Positions 42,719 through 50,811 of a stretch of DNA of 64,000 nt are shown here, in pieces. The translations under genes and the position numbers were made by a program. Position 1 is the first letter of the stretch. Each line of letters starts with the position of its first letter. Source of the DNA: Halorussus aquaticus (GTDB taxonomy: Archaea; Halobacteriota; Halobacteria; Halobacteriales; Haladaptataceae); the NCBI RefSeq assembly GCF_024218795.1, contig NZ_CP100400.1, forward strand, positions 3,410,001-3,474,000. Reading direction: 5' to 3'. The notes beneath the pieces were generated by a model. The model searched no databases, was not told the DNA's origin, and worked only from the letters and a program-made list of their open reading frames with translations.

Positions 42719-42991
42719 ATGGGCGTCTGGGGATGGATCGTCCTCTACGTACTCCTCTTCTCGCTCGTCCAGTTGCTAATCTATCGGTATCTCCGGAGTG
42801 ACGAGGACGCGCCGCTGTTCCGCTCGACGCCGCCGAACCGGGAGACGGCCCCTCTCGAAGAGGTCCGGGAACTCGACGACCGGCACCGCAACGACGACCC
42901 GTTGGTCGTGGTCTGTCCGCGGTGCGGGACGGAGAACGACACCGGGTACACCTACTGTCGGAACTGCGTCAGTCCGATGTCGGCGCGGTGA
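42719..42991 (+). CDS. Small membrane protein with C-terminal zinc ribbon
   Basis: 90 residues. One membrane helix at the N-terminus (WGWIVLYVLLFSLVQLLIY) is followed by a polar linker. A single zinc ribbon, CPRCGTENDTGYTYCRNC, completes it (two CxxC pairs). The zinc ribbon would face the cytoplasm if the N-terminus is outside. It has its own short upstream region and no operon partner on the plus strand until the gene at 43044, 52 bases on. Function unknown. Confidence 0.8.
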   Translation: MGVWGWIVLYVLLFSLVQLLIYRYLRSDEDAPLFRSTPPNRETAPLEEVRELDDRHRNDDPLVVVCPRCGTENDTGYTYCRNCVSPMSAR

Positions 42992-43043
42992 GGCCTCGCG
43001 TCCGAGAGGTGGGCTTTTCCCGACGTAACACGGAGCGTGTCGT

Positions 43044-43751
43044 ATGCCACGCGCCGTCGCCATCAACGTCGGAGCCAACACGAACGCGCCCGGCGTCCGC
43101 GGACCCATCTACCCGGACGGTCGGTTCGAGTTCGTCCCCATCCCCGAGGAGGCCCCGACCGGCGAGTCCGTGCCGACCTACGCCGACCTCTCGCTCGACA
43201 CCGACCTGCCCGCCGGGAGCGCGGACGCGCCGGTCCACCTCGACCCGGAGTTCGCCGAGTACCCCGAGTGCGAGCGCTACACCTACGGCGACCCTCACGG
43301 CGTGAAGGCCCGGCCCCTGCTGGACCTGCGCGAAGGCGACTACGTCCTCTTCTACGCCACCCTGACCGCTCGCGGCGACCCCGAGCGAGAGTGGATTTCG
43401 CCCGATTGGGGCGCGTACCTCGTCGGCCAGTTCCGCCTCGCGCGCGACCCGGTTCCCGGCGACGCGTACGCCGACCTGCCCGCGGACGAGCGCGAGACCT
43501 TCCGGAACAACGCCCACGTCAAGCGCGAGGAGTTCGACGCCGCGGTCCTGCTCGCGGGCGACGAACGGGAGTCGGGGCTGTACGAGACCGCGGTTCCGCT
43601 CAGTTCCGCCGAGCAGGGGTCGGAGGCCAACCGGGTGGTGACGGACCTGTCGAGCGACTCCGGGAAGGGACCGTGGTGGCGACGCCCGATGACGTTCGAC
43701 GCGGACGCGACCGCCGAACTGCTGGAACTGGTCGAGAACGGTTTCGAATGA
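43044..43751 (+). CDS. Conserved protein, possibly Nmad3-like (nucleotide-modification-associated)
   Basis: 235 residues, soluble. The opening AVAINVGANTNAPGVRGPIYPDGRFEFVPIPE resembles the start of Nmad3-type proteins that are associated with modified nucleotides, and LREGDYVLFYATLT fits a beta-barrel or nuclease-like core. I cannot confirm the full domain by eye. The gene is complete, GC-rich like the chromosome, and 52 bases downstream of the zinc-ribbon gene. Restriction or phage-defence context is absent nearby, so the role stays open. Confidence 0.6.
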   Translation: MPRAVAINVGANTNAPGVRGPIYPDGRFEFVPIPEEAPTGESVPTYADLSLDTDLPAGSADAPVHLDPEFAEYPECERYTYGDPHGVKARPLLDLREGDYVLFYATLTARGDPEREWISPDWGAYLVGQFRLARDPVPGDAYADLPADERETFRNNAHVKREEFDAAVLLAGDERESGLYETAVPLSSAEQGSEANRVVTDLSSDSGKGPWWRRPMTFDADATAELLELVENGFE

Positions 43752-43874
43752 ACCCTTACACGGCGTTCCCACCGGTGTGGCGTGAGACCGACGAGGACGG
43801 GGATCGAGAAGAAATGACGGTCGAGAACGAGACGACGGTAAAAAATGAAACGACGGTAGCGCGGGGAGTCGCGC

Positions 43875-45365
43875 TTAGAACGGGTAGTCGCGCGCGTCGC
43901 GCTGAATCGAGACCCACTTCGTCTCGGTTATCTCGTGCAGGAAGGCGTCGCTGTTGTAGGTGCCCATCCCGGAATCACCGATACCGCTGAAGGGAACGTG
44001 CGCCTCGTCGTTGATCGGTTGGTCGTTGATGTGGACGTTCCCGGTCTCCATGCGGTCGGCGATGTCCTTCGCGACTTCGAGGTCACCGGAGTGGACGGCC
44101 CCGGAGAGACCGTACGGGGTGTCGTTGGCGATTTCGACAGCCTCGTCGATATCCGAGAACTGGATGACGGGCGCGATCGGGCCGAAGTGTTCGTTACACG
44201 CGGCCGCCATGTCGTTGGTCACGTCCGAGAGGACCGTCGGCGCGACGACCAGCGAGTCGTCGGTCTCGTCGATATCGACGGTTTCACCGCCCGTTTCGAG
44301 GGTAGCACCCGCATCGACGGTGTCCGCCACGTATCCGAGCATCTCGTCGCGCTGGGACTCGTCGATGATCGGGCCGACCACCGTGTCCTCGTCGTGGGCG
44401 CTCCCGGCCGGGAGCGCCTCCGCACGCTCGACGAGGCGGGCGACGTACTCGTCGTAGACGTCCTCGTGAACGATGTGGCGGTTGATGGAGATGCAGACCT
44501 GTCCCTGATGGACGAACGACCCGAACGTCGCGCCGTCGATAGCCCGGTCGAGGTCGGCGTCGGCGGTGACGACGAACGCGTTGTTCCCGCCGAGTTCCAT
44601 CGCGGGGACGGCGAGGTTCTCGCCCGCGAGTCCGGCGACGCGTTGGCCGACTTCCGTCGAACCGGTGAACGAGACGACGTCGCTCTCGGGGTGGCTCGCG
44701 ACGCGGTCACCGATGTCGGAGCCTCGCCCGGTGACGACGTTCAGCACACCCTCGGGGAGGTCCGTCTCTTCGAAGAGTTTCGCGAAGACCAAGCCGCCCG
44801 TAATCGGAGAGTTGGTCGAGGGCTTCAGGACGACGCTGTTCCCGGCGGCGATGGCCGGGGCGACGGCGCGCATCGAGAGGTTGAGCGGGAAGTTCCACGG
44901 CGAGATGACCGTGACGACGCCCTTCGCTTCGCGTTGGACGAGGTTCTCCTTGCCGGGGATGTTGGAGTCTACGTGTTCTCCCTTCATCCGGCGCGGTAGC
45001 GTCGCCGCCTCGCTGGCGTGGTCGGAGGCGATCTGGATGGAGGTTTCACCCATGATGCGCGACCCGCCGACTTCGTGTGCCAGCAGGTCGATTATCTCCT
45101 CGCTGTGGTCCTGAACCGCTTGGAGGAACTGTTGGACGACTGCCTGTCGCCGCGCCGGTGGCTGCTCACTCCACTCGGCCTGTGCGGCCGCGGCGGCCTC
45201 GTAGGCGGCGTCCACGTCCGCCTCGGTCGCGGCGGAAACCTCCGCGATTGCCTCGCGAGTCGAGGGGTCCTCGACGGTCAGGGTCTCGCCGCTTCCGCTC
45301 GGGGTCCACTCCCCGTCGATGTAGAGCGCGTTCCAATCGGCGTCGATCGAGAGGTTGCTCGTCAT
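43875..45365 (-). CDS. Aldehyde dehydrogenase, NAD(P)-dependent
   Basis: 496 residues. It oxidises an aldehyde to its acid. The catalytic Cys291 is in QGQVCISINR and the general base Glu257 in MELGGNN. VISPWNFPLNLSMRAVAPAIAAGN and FTGSTEVGQ form the NAD(P) site. The sequence is closest in style to benzaldehyde or succinic semialdehyde types, but the substrate is not determined. The start at ATG 45365 lies 6 bases after an operator of the TTTACC-N4-GGTARA kind, so it is probably controlled by the TetR protein at 47266-47886. Confidence 0.92.
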   Translation of the reverse strand: MTSNLSIDADWNALYIDGEWTPSGSGETLTVEDPSTREAIAEVSAATEADVDAAYEAAAAAQAEWSEQPPARRQAVVQQFLQAVQDHSEEIIDLLAHEVGGSRIMGETSIQIASDHASEAATLPRRMKGEHVDSNIPGKENLVQREAKGVVTVISPWNFPLNLSMRAVAPAIAAGNSVVLKPSTNSPITGGLVFAKLFEETDLPEGVLNVVTGRGSDIGDRVASHPESDVVSFTGSTEVGQRVAGLAGENLAVPAMELGGNNAFVVTADADLDRAIDGATFGSFVHQGQVCISINRHIVHEDVYDEYVARLVERAEALPAGSAHDEDTVVGPIIDESQRDEMLGYVADTVDAGATLETGGETVDIDETDDSLVVAPTVLSDVTNDMAAACNEHFGPIAPVIQFSDIDEAVEIANDTPYGLSGAVHSGDLEVAKDIADRMETGNVHINDQPINDEAHVPFSGIGDSGMGTYNSDAFLHEITETKWVSIQRDARDYPF

Positions 45366-45371
45366 TTGCGT

Positions 45372-45387
45372 TTTACCAAATGGTAGA
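45372..45387. promoter_or_regulatory. TTTACC-N4-GGTARA operator copy 1 (aldehyde dehydrogenase)
   Basis: TTTACC-AAAT-GGTAGA immediately upstream of the aldehyde dehydrogenase start (45365, minus strand). A bound protein would cover the transcription start of a leaderless mRNA and so repress it. The space to the next gene (45388-45643) shows nothing else. Confidence 0.65.
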
Positions 45388-45643
45388 AAACAGTAAAAGG
45401 GGCGCGAACGAGGAGAGGGTTTCCTGTTCACAAGTCGTGAACATTCGACCCTCGGAAACGTAGCCGTCTACGGAGTTCGCCCGCGAAAACGAGTAGAGAG
45501 ACGCACACTCGATATGCGACGTCGTCGGTGGAGTCCTCCGCGACCGAGATTCGAACGTGGATAACGGTGATTCCCGTCCGTAGAGGGTTGTTCCTCAAGT
45601 CTGTACTCTATCCATTGCAGGAGAAGCATCTATTCCGACGGAT

Positions 45644-45659
45644 TTTACCGTATGGTAAA
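45644..45659. promoter_or_regulatory. TTTACC-N4-GGTAAA operator copy 2 (pirin)
   Basis: TTTACC-GTAT-GGTAAA, a perfect six-base-arm inverted repeat, 12 bases before the pirin ATG at 45672. Confidence 0.65.
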
Positions 45660-45671
45660 CGAAACGGTGGT

Positions 45672-46424
45672 ATGAACCAGTCCGACCGAGGAGGAGCGAA
45701 CCCCTCTGGTCCTCTCCCCGGCGGGGAAGTCCGACACGGGACGGGAGTGCGTTCGAATCGCGCCTTTCCGACGGACGACTATCCGTCCAACCTCGACCCG
45801 TTCGTCCTCTTCGAACGATTTTACATCAGTTCCGGGGAGGGGTTCCCGATGCACCCCCACCGAGGGTTCGAGATAGTCTCGTACATGCTCGACGGCGGAA
45901 TGGAACACGAGGACTCGCTCGGCGTCTCCAACACCGCCGACGAGGGCGACGTGATGCGCATCACGACCGGAAGCGGTATCCAACACTCGGAGTTCCCTGC
46001 TCGCGGAAGCGATTGCAACGGACTACAGCTCTGGGTGAATCTGCCGCGGGAAGCGAAGGACGCCGACCCGGACTACGTGGATGCGGACGCCGCCGACCTT
46101 CCGACGGAGGGACGGGACGGCGCGACTGTCACGACAGTCGTCGGTGACGGCTCGCCGATAGAACTGCACACGCCGATGGAGTATCTGGACGTCTCCGTGT
46201 CCGACAGTTGGTCTTGGTCGATTCCGGACGAGTGGACGGGGTTCCTCTACGGCGTCTCCGGTGACGGGACGGTAGACGGGGACGCGTTCACTACCGGGGA
46301 TGTCCTCCCGGTTACCGACGGCCGGGACGTCGAACTTCGGAGCGAGGACGCCCTGCGTGTCGTCGCGATTTCCGGTCGGCCCCACGACGAGCCAATCCGT
46401 CAACGCGGTCCGTTCGTGCTGTAG
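45672..46424 (+). CDS. Pirin-family protein
   Basis: 250 residues with two cupin domains. The N-terminal cupin has the pirin metal motif in GEGFPMHPHRGFEIVSYMLDGGMEHEDS and the following GDVMRITTGSGIQHSEF (His, His, His, Glu ligands expected). Pirins bind iron, and some act as quercetinase or as redox sensors. The start was set at ATG 45672, directly after operator copy 2. It belongs with the aldehyde dehydrogenase and the FAD protein in a presumed stress regulon. Confidence 0.92.
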   Translation: MNQSDRGGANPSGPLPGGEVRHGTGVRSNRAFPTDDYPSNLDPFVLFERFYISSGEGFPMHPHRGFEIVSYMLDGGMEHEDSLGVSNTADEGDVMRITTGSGIQHSEFPARGSDCNGLQLWVNLPREAKDADPDYVDADAADLPTEGRDGATVTTVVGDGSPIELHTPMEYLDVSVSDSWSWSIPDEWTGFLYGVSGDGTVDGDAFTTGDVLPVTDGRDVELRSEDALRVVAISGRPHDEPIRQRGPFVL

Positions 46425-46512
46425 CTCTCGCCGTACCGCCGTTTACTGTCGAGCGTGTCGAACGTTCGGAAGGGCGACTACTCGGTGAGCGACCTGTGGA
46501 CCACCGCCGTGT

Positions 46513-46528
46513 TTTACCAGATGGTAAG
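46513..46528. promoter_or_regulatory. TTTACC-N4-GGTARR operator copy 3 (FAD oxidoreductase)
   Basis: TTTACC-AGAT-GGTAAG, 31 bases before the ATG at 46560. The spacing differs from copies 1 and 2, placing this copy near the TATA/BRE position. Confidence 0.6.
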
Positions 46529-46559
46529 ATACTTTTGTCCGGAAGCAGTCGTGTCCACT

Positions 46560-47120
46560 ATGGTAGACGTAGCTGTCGTCGGCGGCGGTCCCGCCGGACT
46601 GAGTGCTGCACTGTACGCCGCGAAGAACGACCTCGAAACGGTCGTCTTCGACACCGACGAGTCGTGGATGCACAAGGCCCACCTCTTCAACTATCCCGCG
46701 GTCCGAAGCATCAGCGGCGACGAGTTCCTCGAGGTCACCCGCGGTCAGGTCCGCGACCGCGGCGCGACGCTTCGCGACGCGGAAGTGACCGCCGTCGAGC
46801 AGACGGACGACGGATTCGCCGTCGCGACGGCGGACGACGAGTACACCGCGACCTACGTCGTCCTCGCGACAGGTGGCGACCGGAGTCTCGCCGAAGCACT
46901 CGGTTGCGAGTTCACCGACGAAGACGTCGTCGAGGTGAACGTGGACATGGAGACGTCAGTCGAAGACGTGTACGCGACGGGTGCCATGGGACGAGCGGAG
47001 AAGTGGCAGGCGGTCATCGCGGCCGGTGACGGCGCGGCCGCCGTCCTCGACATCCTCTCGAAGGAGAAAGGCGAGTACTACCACGACTTCGATATGCCGT
47101 CCGACGTCCCGGAACTGTAA
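46560..47120 (+). CDS. Short thioredoxin-reductase-like FAD/NAD(P) oxidoreductase
   Basis: 186 residues. The N-terminal FAD-binding GGGPAGLSAALYAAKN is followed by HLFNYPAV and the later STRAND-helix VYATGAMGRAEKWQAVIAAGDGAAAVLDIL that closes the FAD site in the thioredoxin reductase family. The central NAD(P) domain and the CxxC redox pair are missing, so this is a short FAD-only form common in haloarchaea. Its electron partners are unknown. Operator copy 3 is upstream. The TetR gene follows 145 bases later. Confidence 0.87.
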   Translation: MVDVAVVGGGPAGLSAALYAAKNDLETVVFDTDESWMHKAHLFNYPAVRSISGDEFLEVTRGQVRDRGATLRDAEVTAVEQTDDGFAVATADDEYTATYVVLATGGDRSLAEALGCEFTDEDVVEVNVDMETSVEDVYATGAMGRAEKWQAVIAAGDGAAAVLDILSKEKGEYYHDFDMPSDVPEL

Positions 47121-47265
47121 CGGCTCCGAACTGTCCTCCCGTTCGGTAGCGCCTTCGTTCGAACGACGTTTTGCGCGATACTCGCTCAGAGCCTCCTCGA
47201 ATCACACCCTCGTGGATTCGGTGCGGAGAAACCGCTATGAGTCCCCACCCCGAAAGACCCACAAC

Positions 47266-47886
47266 ATGAGCGAATCGGAGGTGGAGGTCGACTCCAAAGA
47301 CACCCGCGAGGTAATCATGGAGGCGACCTTTCGCGCGCTGAGCGAGCACGGGTACAAGGACTTGCGAGTGCGTGACATCGGCGACGAGATGGAGATGTCT
47401 CGTCAGGTGATCCACTATCACTTCGACGGGAAGTACGACCTGCTCTCCTCGTTCCTCGAATACATCATCGACCAGTACGAGGGGAGCGTCGAGGTGGAGG
47501 GAGAGACGAATCCGCGCTCGGAACTCGACGCGCGAATCGACCAGTGTCTCTTCGGTCCCGAGTTCGACGAGTTCTCACACTGGGACCGAATGAAGGTGTA
47601 CCACGAACTGTACGCCCACGCCCAGAACGACGAGCAACATCGGGAACTCTTCGACGACCACTACGCCCGTATTCAGGGCAGCATCGTCGAAGTCATCGAA
47701 GCGGGAATCGCGGACGGCGAGTTCCGCGAGGTGAACGCCGAACGGATGGGACAACTCGTCACCGACGTGATTCACGCGGCCCGGGAACGACGGATTTCGC
47801 TCGACCACGAGGACGCCCCGGCGGAGGCCCGGAAAGCCATCGACGAGTTCATCCTCGACTCGTTGTACCCACCGTCCCGAACGTGA
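47266..47886 (+). CDS. TetR-family transcription regulator
   Basis: 206 residues. The N-terminal helix-turn-helix (about 15-60) reads ATFRALSEHGYKDLRVRDIGDEMEMSRQVIHYHFDGKYDLL, a clear TetR pattern. The helical ligand-binding domain follows. It probably represses genes carrying the TTTACC-N4-GGTARA sites just upstream (aldehyde dehydrogenase, pirin, FAD protein). I see no copy of that site before its own ATG, so it may not autoregulate. The ligand is unknown; aldehydes, quinones or oxidants are possible. Confidence 0.9.
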   Translation: MSESEVEVDSKDTREVIMEATFRALSEHGYKDLRVRDIGDEMEMSRQVIHYHFDGKYDLLSSFLEYIIDQYEGSVEVEGETNPRSELDARIDQCLFGPEFDEFSHWDRMKVYHELYAHAQNDEQHRELFDDHYARIQGSIVEVIEAGIADGEFREVNAERMGQLVTDVIHAARERRISLDHEDAPAEARKAIDEFILDSLYPPSRT

Positions 47887-47992
47887 GTAGCACCGCCGTT
47901 CTGTGACTTCTCCGAGTTCAGCGGTGGCTTCCGACGGGGGATTCGGTACATTCCAACCGAGCATTCATCGGCGTACGACTCGTACGCTCCGT

Positions 47993-48769
47993 ATGCGCGA
48001 GTTCGATTTTACGGTCGTCTACAGCGAGGGGGCGGACCACTTGATGGACGTGTTCATCGAGTTCCCGCAACTGTACTCGCGGACAGTCTCGTGCCACGTA
48101 ACCCGCGATACGATGTGGCGAGTAGACGAAGTCACCGGGCCGAAGGAGGCCCTGTCGGCGTACGACGACCAGCTGACCAATCTCCAACGCTGTTCCAGTC
48201 TCCGCGGGATGGGAGGCTGTCAGGTCGATTGGACGTACGAGACCCTGACGACGGAACCGACGCGGCGACTCATCTACTCCAAGCAGTCCGAGGGCGAGGG
48301 CTGTCGGTCGATTCCGTATCTCGCCGCGGCCCGCCTCGGCGACGGAGTGCTGTGCCGGGCGGAACAACACGGCGACGAGTACAGGTGGCAGATTCTCACG
48401 GACGACGACGCGGCGATGAGCACTATCTACGAGGAACTCAGCGAGAACCTCCGCGACGGACTCGAACTCAGGTTCGGACGACTCGAACAGTCCCCCGAGT
48501 GGGACGACACGCACGGAACCGGCGACGACCTGCCGTACGAGCAGCGAGAGGCGCTCGAACTGGCCGTCGAGTACGGCTACTACGAGACGCCGCGAGAGAT
48601 GTCGCTACAGGAGATTGCCGACGCCGAGGACGTTCCGACATCGACGTTACAGTACCGCATCACTCGCGCGGAGTCGTGGCTCGCGACGACCTTCCTCTCG
48701 AACCGGATGGCCGACGCATCCGACGGCGCTGCGGTGAACCGGTTACCCGGCGTGACGAGTGACGACTGA
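47993..48769 (+). CDS. HTH_10 (bacterio-opsin-activator type) regulator with a cysteine set
   Basis: 258 residues. The C-terminus has the HTH_10 domain (QREALELAVEYGYYETPREMSLQEIADAEDVPTSTLQYRI). The N-terminal domain carries five cysteines: Cys34, Cys67, Cys76, Cys104 and Cys121. Haloarchaeal NarO and DmsR, as I recall, combine this HTH with an N-terminal Cys-rich motif that senses oxygen or redox state. The arrangement here is similar but not identical. It could act on the stress genes nearby, or be the regulator of the denitrification operators; the sequence alone does not decide. Confidence 0.87.
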   Translation: MREFDFTVVYSEGADHLMDVFIEFPQLYSRTVSCHVTRDTMWRVDEVTGPKEALSAYDDQLTNLQRCSSLRGMGGCQVDWTYETLTTEPTRRLIYSKQSEGEGCRSIPYLAAARLGDGVLCRAEQHGDEYRWQILTDDDAAMSTIYEELSENLRDGLELRFGRLEQSPEWDDTHGTGDDLPYEQREALELAVEYGYYETPREMSLQEIADAEDVPTSTLQYRITRAESWLATTFLSNRMADASDGAAVNRLPGVTSDD

Positions 48770-48928
48770 TACGACTCGTTTTCCGTCGTAGAAGACGACC
48801 AGTTCTCCGTGGTAGCGTCCCCGGCCAGCGGCGTTCGTCGATATCGAATCGCAGGACGGGACGGCTTTGGTATGTTCCGAACGAGGGTCTATCCAATCTT
48901 GCGACGAACCACGAACTGCAGAGATTCC

Positions 48929-50425
48929 ATGACGGACCAGCAAGACGGGAACGGACCCGACGTATCGAGACGGAACTACCTCAAGGCTGGCGGTCTGACG
49001 GTGTCGTCGCTGTCGTTCGCGTCGCTCGGTAGTGCTGCCGAGACGCGAGCGGAGTCGCCGCGGAACGACACGACCGAGCGACCCGGTCAGTCGCCCGACC
49101 GCGTCCTGATAAAGAACGGGACTATCGTTCCCGTGGACCCGGACGTCGGTGTTCGCCGGAACGCCGACCTGCTCGTCGAGGACGGACAGATAGAGGAGAT
49201 AGACCGGCACGTCGAAGCGCCGACCGCCGAGGTCATCGACGCCAGCGATTCCATCGTCCTCCCCGGTTTCGTGAACGCGCACCTCCACACGTGGGAGGCG
49301 GGGGTTCGCGGTATCGCGGGGAACTGGTCGTTCCTCGAGTATCTGGAGAAGATGCTCGGCGAAATCAGTAGCCACTACCGACCCCGAGACGCCTACCTCG
49401 GCAACCTCTTCGGTGCAGTCGAGCAGCTAAATGCCGGTGCCACGACGGTTCTGGACTGGTTCCACATAGCGAACTCTCCGGGCCACACCAACCGCGCGAT
49501 AGACGGTCTGGAGGACGCCGGTATCCGTGCGGTGTTCACGCACGGGCCGCCCGGTGACAACAGTGCGAAGTGGTGGGACGACAGCACGGAAACCCATCCG
49601 GACGACGTTCGACGACTGAACCGCGAGCGGTTCCCCGCGAACGACGGCCTCCTCACGCTCGCGATGGGTATCCGCGGCCCGGACTACTCGACGGACGACG
49701 TGGTTACCCACGACATCGAACTCGCTCGCGAACTCGGGATTCCCGCGTCGATGCACGTCGGTTCGCTCGGTCCCGGAGGGGTATCGACTCTCGACGAACT
49801 CGGACTTCTCGGCGACGACCTCAACTACATCCACGCCAATCGACTCACCGAGGAGGAGTTCGAACTCATCGGTGAGTCCGGCGGGTCGGTATCGACTACC
49901 CCCGAAGTCGAGATGCAGATGGGGATGGGAATGCCTGCTCTCCGGAAGACGCTGGACGCGGGTGCGATTCCGTCCGTCGGCGTGGACATCGTCTCGAACG
50001 TCAGCGGCGACATGTTCACTCAGACTCGGATGGCACTGCAGGTCCAGCGGGCGCTCGACAACCAACCGACCGTCGAGCGCAACGAGCAGATAGACACCGT
50101 CTCGCTGACCGCGCGACGCGCGCTCGAACTCGCGACCATCGACGGTGCCCGTGCGCTCGGACTGGCCGACGATATCGGGTCGTTGACGCCGGGGAAGCGC
50201 GCCGACATCACGCTCATCGAGACGGACGACATCAACACGTCGCCGGTCCACGACCCCGTCGAAACGGTCGTCTTCCAAGCGGGCCTCGCGAACGTCGACA
50301 CGGTACTCGTCGACGGCAACATCGTCAAGCGCAATGGGCTGTTGTACAACGAGACCGCACAGAAACACCAAGACCGACTCGTCCGGTCGGGTCGTCGGAT
50401 TCTCCGAGAGGCCGACGTGTCGTAA
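48929..50425 (+). CDS. Tat-exported amidohydrolase-family enzyme
   Basis: 498 residues. A twin-arginine signal (SRRNYLKAGG at 12-21 of the protein) is unusual for this normally cytoplasmic family. The metal site is visible as His118 and His120 (NAHLHTWEAG), with later His in SMHVGSLG and YIHANRL and the Asp in SVGVDIVSN. The layout fits the cytosine-deaminase/chlorohydrolase (SAH/MTA deaminase) branch. It would deaminate or dechlorinate a small compound outside the cell. The start at 48929 excludes a basic 40-residue extension. Confidence 0.85.
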   Translation: MTDQQDGNGPDVSRRNYLKAGGLTVSSLSFASLGSAAETRAESPRNDTTERPGQSPDRVLIKNGTIVPVDPDVGVRRNADLLVEDGQIEEIDRHVEAPTAEVIDASDSIVLPGFVNAHLHTWEAGVRGIAGNWSFLEYLEKMLGEISSHYRPRDAYLGNLFGAVEQLNAGATTVLDWFHIANSPGHTNRAIDGLEDAGIRAVFTHGPPGDNSAKWWDDSTETHPDDVRRLNRERFPANDGLLTLAMGIRGPDYSTDDVVTHDIELARELGIPASMHVGSLGPGGVSTLDELGLLGDDLNYIHANRLTEEEFELIGESGGSVSTTPEVEMQMGMGMPALRKTLDAGAIPSVGVDIVSNVSGDMFTQTRMALQVQRALDNQPTVERNEQIDTVSLTARRALELATIDGARALGLADDIGSLTPGKRADITLIETDDINTSPVHDPVETVVFQAGLANVDTVLVDGNIVKRNGLLYNETAQKHQDRLVRSGRRILREADVS

Positions 50426-50481
50426 CGTCCTCTAACGGGCGGAGAGGCGACCAGACTCGCAGCGAAGTTCGCCGCAAAAAT

Positions 50482-50551
50482 GCGCCGACCGGGAATTGAA
50501 CCCGGGCTATGAGCTTGGGAAGCTCATGTCCTACCACTAGACCACCGGCGC
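50482..50551 (-). tRNA. tRNA-Gly (anticodon CCC)
   Basis: 70-base cloverleaf on the minus strand. Acceptor GCGCCGG pairs with TCGGCGC (last pair G-U); anticodon stem TGAGC/GCTCA with loop TTCCCAA, so the anticodon is CCC for GGG codons; T stem CCGGG/CCCGG with loop TTCAATT. CCA is not encoded. Confidence 0.95.
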
Positions 50552-50669
50552 GCTCGTCGTTACGCTCCTCGCGCGCCGAGGTTCGCAAATCTTCCGGATT
50601 TGCTCACCACCGGCGCTCACTGCGTTCGCGCCGAGCATCGACGGACTTCGTCCGTCTCACCACCGGCGC
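50541..50669. repeat. Three copies of the tRNA-Gly 5' end
   Basis: The 11-mer ACCACCGGCGC (reverse complement of tRNA-Gly bases 1-11) occurs at 50541-50551 in the gene, then again at 50606-50616 and 50659-50669. The two extra copies are each followed by TC and preceded by CTC. Small hairpins lie between them (GCAAATC/GATTTGC near 50584-50602; GACGGAC/GTCCGTC near 50640-50656). The rest of the space up to nadE shows a TATA-like GTATTTAG near 50779. Confidence 0.7.
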
Positions 50670-50811
50670 TCGGTTGCGTTTCTCGTTTCTCTCGCACGCC
50701 ACTTCAACGTAGCGTTTCAGCCCAACCTTTCGACGGGCGTAGACCTGCCCATTCGTCCAGAAATCTCTGCCTTCCGGGAGTATTTAGACACCGCCTCGCT
50801 TACACACGTCC

